The notes under the pieces: model-generated
Told to the model about the DNA's origin: nothing
What the model saw: the letters and a program-made list of their open reading frames with translations, nothing else
Databases searched by the model: none
Shown: piece after piece, positions 63,301 through 64,000 of the stretch
Position numbering within the stretch: position 1 is the stretch's first letter
How the letters are laid out: each line of letters opens with the position of its first letter
NCBI GenBank assembly: GCA_033763795.1
Contig: JANRJV010000018.1
Span: 1 to 64,000 of the forward strand
Direction: 5' to 3'
Length of the DNA stretch: 64,000 nucleotides
Origin: JAEUIV01 sp033763795
GTDB lineage: Bacteria > Planctomycetota > Phycisphaerae > Phycisphaerales > UBA1924
Made by a program: the position numbers and the translations under genes

Positions 63301-64000
63301 ACGCCACGATCGTGTCCAGCACGTCCTCCCCGCTGGCGAACTGCCCCACGACCCGCACCCGGTAGTCCCGCTTGCCCTCGGCGATCGTCCCCGCCGATAC
63401 GTTCGTGTTCTCCTGGCGCAGCGCCGCGATCACCTCGCGGTGCGACACCATCCGCTGCGCCAGCGCCACCGGGTCCAGCAGGACCCGCACCTCCTGCTCG
63501 CGCCCGCCGTAGATGTTCACCTCCGCCACGCCGTCCACACGCTCGAGGAAGGGCTTCACCTCCCGGTCAAGAGGCGTGAACAAGGTCGAGATGTCAAAGT
63601 CCGGGTGCTGCGCCTTCACCGCCGGATCAAGGTCGATGATGATCCACGCGATCGCCTGGTCGGGAGACCCGTCCGCCGACTCGATCCGCGGCTCGTCCAC
63701 CTCCTCCGGATAATCCGGCACCTGCCGCAGCGCGTCCGACACGTCCTGACGCGCCGTCGCCGGGCTCGTCCCGACGTAGAACTCCAGCGTGATCGTCGCC
63801 TCGCCCTCGCGGCTCACCGAACGCATCGTCTTCAGGTTCGGGACGTTCTTGAGCTGCTCCTCCTGCTCCTTCGTGATCTCGTCGACCACCTCCTCGGGGC
63901 TCCGCCCGGGCCACGACGTCGCCACCGTCACCACCGGACGGTCGATCGTGGGAGTCAGCTGGATCGGGATCGCACCCAGCCCGATCAGACCGAACATCAC
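60380..64000 (-). CDS. RND-superfamily efflux transporter, N-terminus cut by the window edge
   Basis: At least 1206 residues of a HAE/AcrB-type proton-driven pump; only the first 10-20 residues, part of helix 1, lie beyond base 64000. Features include the porter start PIQLTPTIDRPVVTVATSWP, then PGRSPEEVV, the helix-4 motif GVVVDNANVVLENIDRR (one Asp where many pumps have two), and FIILIGTVVNNAILLVEQAL in helix 10. Between the second porter part and helix 8 there are about 80 extra residues with two or three added hydrophobic helices (61060-61290). The C-terminal tail is acidic. The adaptor and outer-membrane partners would lie upstream, outside the window. It converges with the ParA-partner gene. 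Confidence 0.9.
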   Translation of the reverse strand: MMFGLIGLGAIPIQLTPTIDRPVVTVATSWPGRSPEEVVDEITKEQEEQLKNVPNLKTMRSVSREGEATITLEFYVGTSPATARQDVSDALRQVPDYPEEVDEPRIESADGSPDQAIAWIIIDLDPAVKAQHPDFDISTLFTPLDREVKPFLERVDGVAEVNIYGGREQEVRVLLDPVALAQRMVSHREVIAALRQENTNVSAGTIAEGKRDYRVRVVGQFASGEDVLDTIVAYRPPASDPDGLAVPVYVRDVGTVEIGHQKERGFVRSMGEPCLAMNVIRKTGSNVMSVMEGVRGRLEEIRTDFLPRIHPEVGPHLRMRQVYDETTYIDSSIDLVLSNLWAAAGLTTLSLLLFLRSVKSTLIIVLSIPISILGTFLIMLAFGRTLNVISLAGLAFATGVVVDNANVVLENIDRRRSLGEPPLTAIYRGSMEVWGAILIATLTNVAVFVPVLTVQEEAGQIFFDLTLALAASTLLSLLVAVTVVPSLSAVLFKGDNAREVKAHAGNGIMGLFGLARLMGAMVNSLSRVIYWCMTGWRGWTIRPAVVLVFTAASLLGARYLAPPLDYLPAGNRNLVFGGLLIPPGLSMETQRSYSQHIESLVGPYIEKDTTDPAVRATLPPVMRFDDPAHPFDPVGVENFFIGAFQGGMFVGGTSMEPQKVIPVGALLTGTMNTIPATFGGAQQASIFGFGIGSGNTINLEISGPSLPRVVDAAQMAFMTAAMKYGFGNVRPDPANFNLTQPEWRVRVTDAGRELGLRTEDVGTAVRGLFDGAFAGDYILDGRKVDLMVLPRGESGEGRLRYKEELASVPVVTPVGKIVPIDSIVRIEPGTAPQEISRIEELPSVAIQITPPSGVPLETVMEELRSQVIEPGRQAGLIDRTMRVRLEGTAAKLDEVRAALFGRADADGPRSAWQTGLMAVAGLIFLGGMALAVRSLLKAASAHRRARAARGSSRSLYFYGAVGGLLLGVVLGGVLLGVAVAPQLVMARFVWALLVTYLLMAALFESFLYPLVILISVPLGIVGGFLALRIVHEWTLMNPTIAPQQLDVLTMIGFIILIGTVVNNAILLVEQALNFMHPEKVSGLEDQDPLPPLKAIAESVRTRVRPIFMTTLTTLVGGLPLVVAPGAGSEMYRGLGAVVIGGLFVSTIFTLVLVPLLFSMVLQMREGVFAVLFGEKDAPPGSDSDLSAVEDGAAPAERVRQGRLQPA

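Overview
The window is very GC-rich and gene-dense and looks like the chromosome of a planctomycete, most likely a member of the Phycisphaerae. This is inferred from four things: a secreted protein ending in a paired GNADGD/GDANAD dockerin-like tail of the kind common in Phycisphaerales, an ECF sigma factor with its own membrane partner and secreted effector, cytoplasmic and envelope proteins of the SecA-like/M50/HlyD type often seen in Planctomycetes, and an LPS-type envelope gene pair. No phage, insertion sequence, CRISPR array or plasmid feature is visible. Many genes overlap by ATGA or GTGA, so operons are long and tight.

Layout. Bases 1-113 hold the first residues of a leftward secreted protein. 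Bases 338-8657 are a methylmalonyl-CoA/propionyl-CoA module: mutA, mutB, meaB, mce, a carboxyltransferase (pccB-like) and a biotinyl-carrier-like protein. Bases 8913-12533 encode a 1206-residue secreted pectate-lyase/LamG/PKD/dockerin protein. A leftward tRNA-Phe with promoter and terminator follows (12799-12982). Bases 13093-15292 are a sigma factor, membrane protein and secreted coiled-coil protein operon. Bases 15344-22334 encode an oligopeptide-type ABC importer with three permeases, a membrane-tethered binding protein and one ATPase, followed by a glycosyltransferase-like gene and a small secreted protein.

Bases 24386-33002 form a long leftward run: RsuA-type pseudouridine synthase, YihY/BrkB membrane protein, class IV aminotransferase, coaX, an MnmE-like GTPase, a TPR-like membrane protein, RluD-type pseudouridine synthase and queD. 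Bases 33123-45459 carry a coiled-coil protein, scpA (leftward), kdsD followed by a very large LptC/LptA-like protein, a family 2 glycosyltransferase, a BshC-like protein, a coiled-coil membrane protein, and the pepP-accB-accC block. The accC product is the only biotin carboxylase in the window and may also serve the propionyl-CoA carboxylase.

Bases 45569-56123 are the most interesting part: a DUF748/AsmA-like protein, a PqqD-M50 protease-HlyD fusion, a shortened SecA-like ATPase overlapping it by four bases, a periplasmic adaptor on the other strand, and a GAF-membrane-HlyD fusion. I read these as one envelope export or peptide-handling system whose substrate is not visible. aroB follows, then a ParA-type ATPase fused to a glycogen-binding (AMPK-type) domain with an unknown partner, and finally a large RND transporter cut by the right edge.

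A recurring sequence feature is a good -10 hexamer 5-14 bases before the start codon of several operon-leading genes, which suggests leaderless or nearly leaderless transcripts.
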